This document shows, piece after piece, positions 63,009-64,000 of a DNA stretch of 64,000 nucleotides (the stretch's first letter is position 1; each line of letters opens with the position of its first letter). The notes under the pieces are model-generated. The model made no database searches. It was given only the letters and a program-made list of their open reading frames with translations, and was not told the origin of the DNA. The DNA is from Liolophura sinensis (Eukaryota > Mollusca > Polyplacophora > Chitonida > Chitonidae), in the NCBI RefSeq assembly GCF_032854445.1, contig NC_088307.1, positions 20,038,017-20,102,016 of the forward strand, given 5' to 3'. The position numbers were made by a program, and so were the translations under genes.

Positions 63009-63939
63009 ACCTAATGCACCCTAAATTATCGTCATACAGTTCTGAAACGGAAAGCAAATTTTGTGATTTGTGAAGCTTTGATAATACTGTCAAATCCATC
63101 ATGATTGTGTTGTCGTGGTTGTAAAACTCCTGGCAGGATAATGCTACTTCAGTCTCAAGATAAACTGGGTGGAAATATTTAAATGTATGCAGGACGCCCT
63201 GTGAAACTGTGTTAACACCATGATTCCAAAGTATCAAAGAAGAATAACATTATATGTCCTGTGTCAGTGAAAATTCCAGAAAAACAAAATCTTCAGCACT
63301 TGATGTGATGTGATAATATTTCTTATGTGACCACAAATCAGGTAGATTTGATGTTGAGTATTACTGGCAGTTATGATGGATTGATGTCACACGCATTTGA
63401 AAGTGTGATTTCAAGCAGAGAACTTTTCTTCATGTACTATCCTCTGAAACTTACAACAGATGTTTTGATACAACATGATTGTTATACCATAACAAGTGAT
63501 ATTCTCATAAGGGCTTCTGATGCCTTGATATAGGCCTGACAAAGGATGAAGGATAGGCCTTCACCGAATTACCTCCCTTGTTACACCACAGTGACCATGG
63601 TGTAACGCAAGATTAGTTTTTGAAGCGTTAAACAAGGCTTAGCTCTTTGTCTGCAGTATTTTAGCCATGTCATGGCCAAAATAGAAATTGAGCATGTTGA
63701 AGTGAAATGAATTTACGTCTAAGCATTGCATCAAACCCACCTTACAATTCTATCCTGTAATTTCTGGAAGAGAGAAAATTGTTTTTTTTTTCAGGCCTGC
63801 ACAGAATTACCTCCCTTGTCACATGACAGTGGCCATGATATAAAGCAAGATTAGTTTGTGAAGTGTTAAAGTATGAGAAGTGAAACGTCGTCTGTTAATA
63901 TATTATTTTCCAGTCAAGAAATGTCGAAAGGTATTAAAT
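63009..63939 (+). other. Downstream region of the second RING gene
   Basis: Probable 3' UTR and beyond, AT-rich. A diverged direct repeat pairs 63550-63640 (CACCGAATTACCTCCCTTGT, CAGTGACCATGGT) with 63790-63870 (CACAGAATTACCTCCCTTGT, CAGTGGCCATGAT). No further gene is seen. Confidence 0.5.
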
Positions 63940-63940
63940 G

Positions 63941-64000
63941 ACCTGCCAGCATTCTGCGAATGGTCGGTTTCCTCCCACCATAATGCTGGCCGCCATTACA
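63941..64000 (+). repeat. SINE family 1, cut by window end
   Basis: CTGCCAGCATTCTGCGAATG, GTCGGTTTCCTCCCACCATA and ATGCTGGCCGCC match the second half of family 1. The 3' end lies beyond the window. Confidence 0.8.

Noticed and set aside
1-64000. LTR retroelements, Polintons or other virus-derived elements
   Set aside because: No reverse transcriptase, integrase, capsid-like or polymerase motifs and no long direct terminal repeats were seen; the mobile sequence is SINEs and small inverted-repeat elements.

Overview
This is a 64 kb piece of an animal nuclear genome. Its spliced genes have GT-AG introns and closely resemble metazoan families. It is AT-rich and dense in tRNA-derived SINEs, small inverted-repeat DNA elements and minisatellites. 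This texture suggests a marine lophotrochozoan, probably a mollusc, but that is inference from repeat style and no species is claimed. I see no sign of prokaryotic sequence, CRISPR, or a virus-derived element with recognisable coding parts.

Layout. (1) 0.6-12.7 kb, + strand: the 3' part of an LDL-receptor-superfamily gene, with two EGF modules, a Ser/Thr/Pro stalk, one membrane span and a cytoplasmic tail with an NPxY endocytosis motif. (2) 15.76-33.5 kb, + strand: a complete 12-exon ODR4 gene, for an ER tail-anchored partner of the UFM1 protease UFSP2. One of its exon-intron junctions has been amplified into a tandem array of about 32 copies. (3) 33.6-38.3 kb: a 30-bp minisatellite of about 156 units. 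(4) 40.0-43.9 kb, - strand: a four-coding-exon gene for a 235-residue protein that is almost entirely three tandem MLLE (PABC) domains, with no RRMs. (5) 46.4-46.7 kb: a probable shared promoter, followed on the + strand by RPL28 (eL28), with coding exons from 48.16 to 51.18 kb. (6) 51.2-58.9 kb: repeats with no gene seen. (7) 59.05-60.31 kb, - strand: an RNF26-like multi-span RING E3 ligase in one coding exon. It is divergent from a second, smaller membrane RING protein at 62.18-63.01 kb on the + strand.

How the genes relate. These are mostly independent housekeeping or trafficking genes. Two pairs are arranged head to head: triple-MLLE with RPL28 (both linked to translation) and RNF26-like with the second RING gene (the same architecture, possibly an old inverted duplication).

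Most notable: the triple-MLLE protein, whose middle exon is symmetric so that skipping it would give a clean two-domain protein; the splice-donor-bearing satellite inside ODR4; a perfect 29-bp hairpin with a tRNA-like B box in its loop; and two SINE families with different heads that share a 3' domain.
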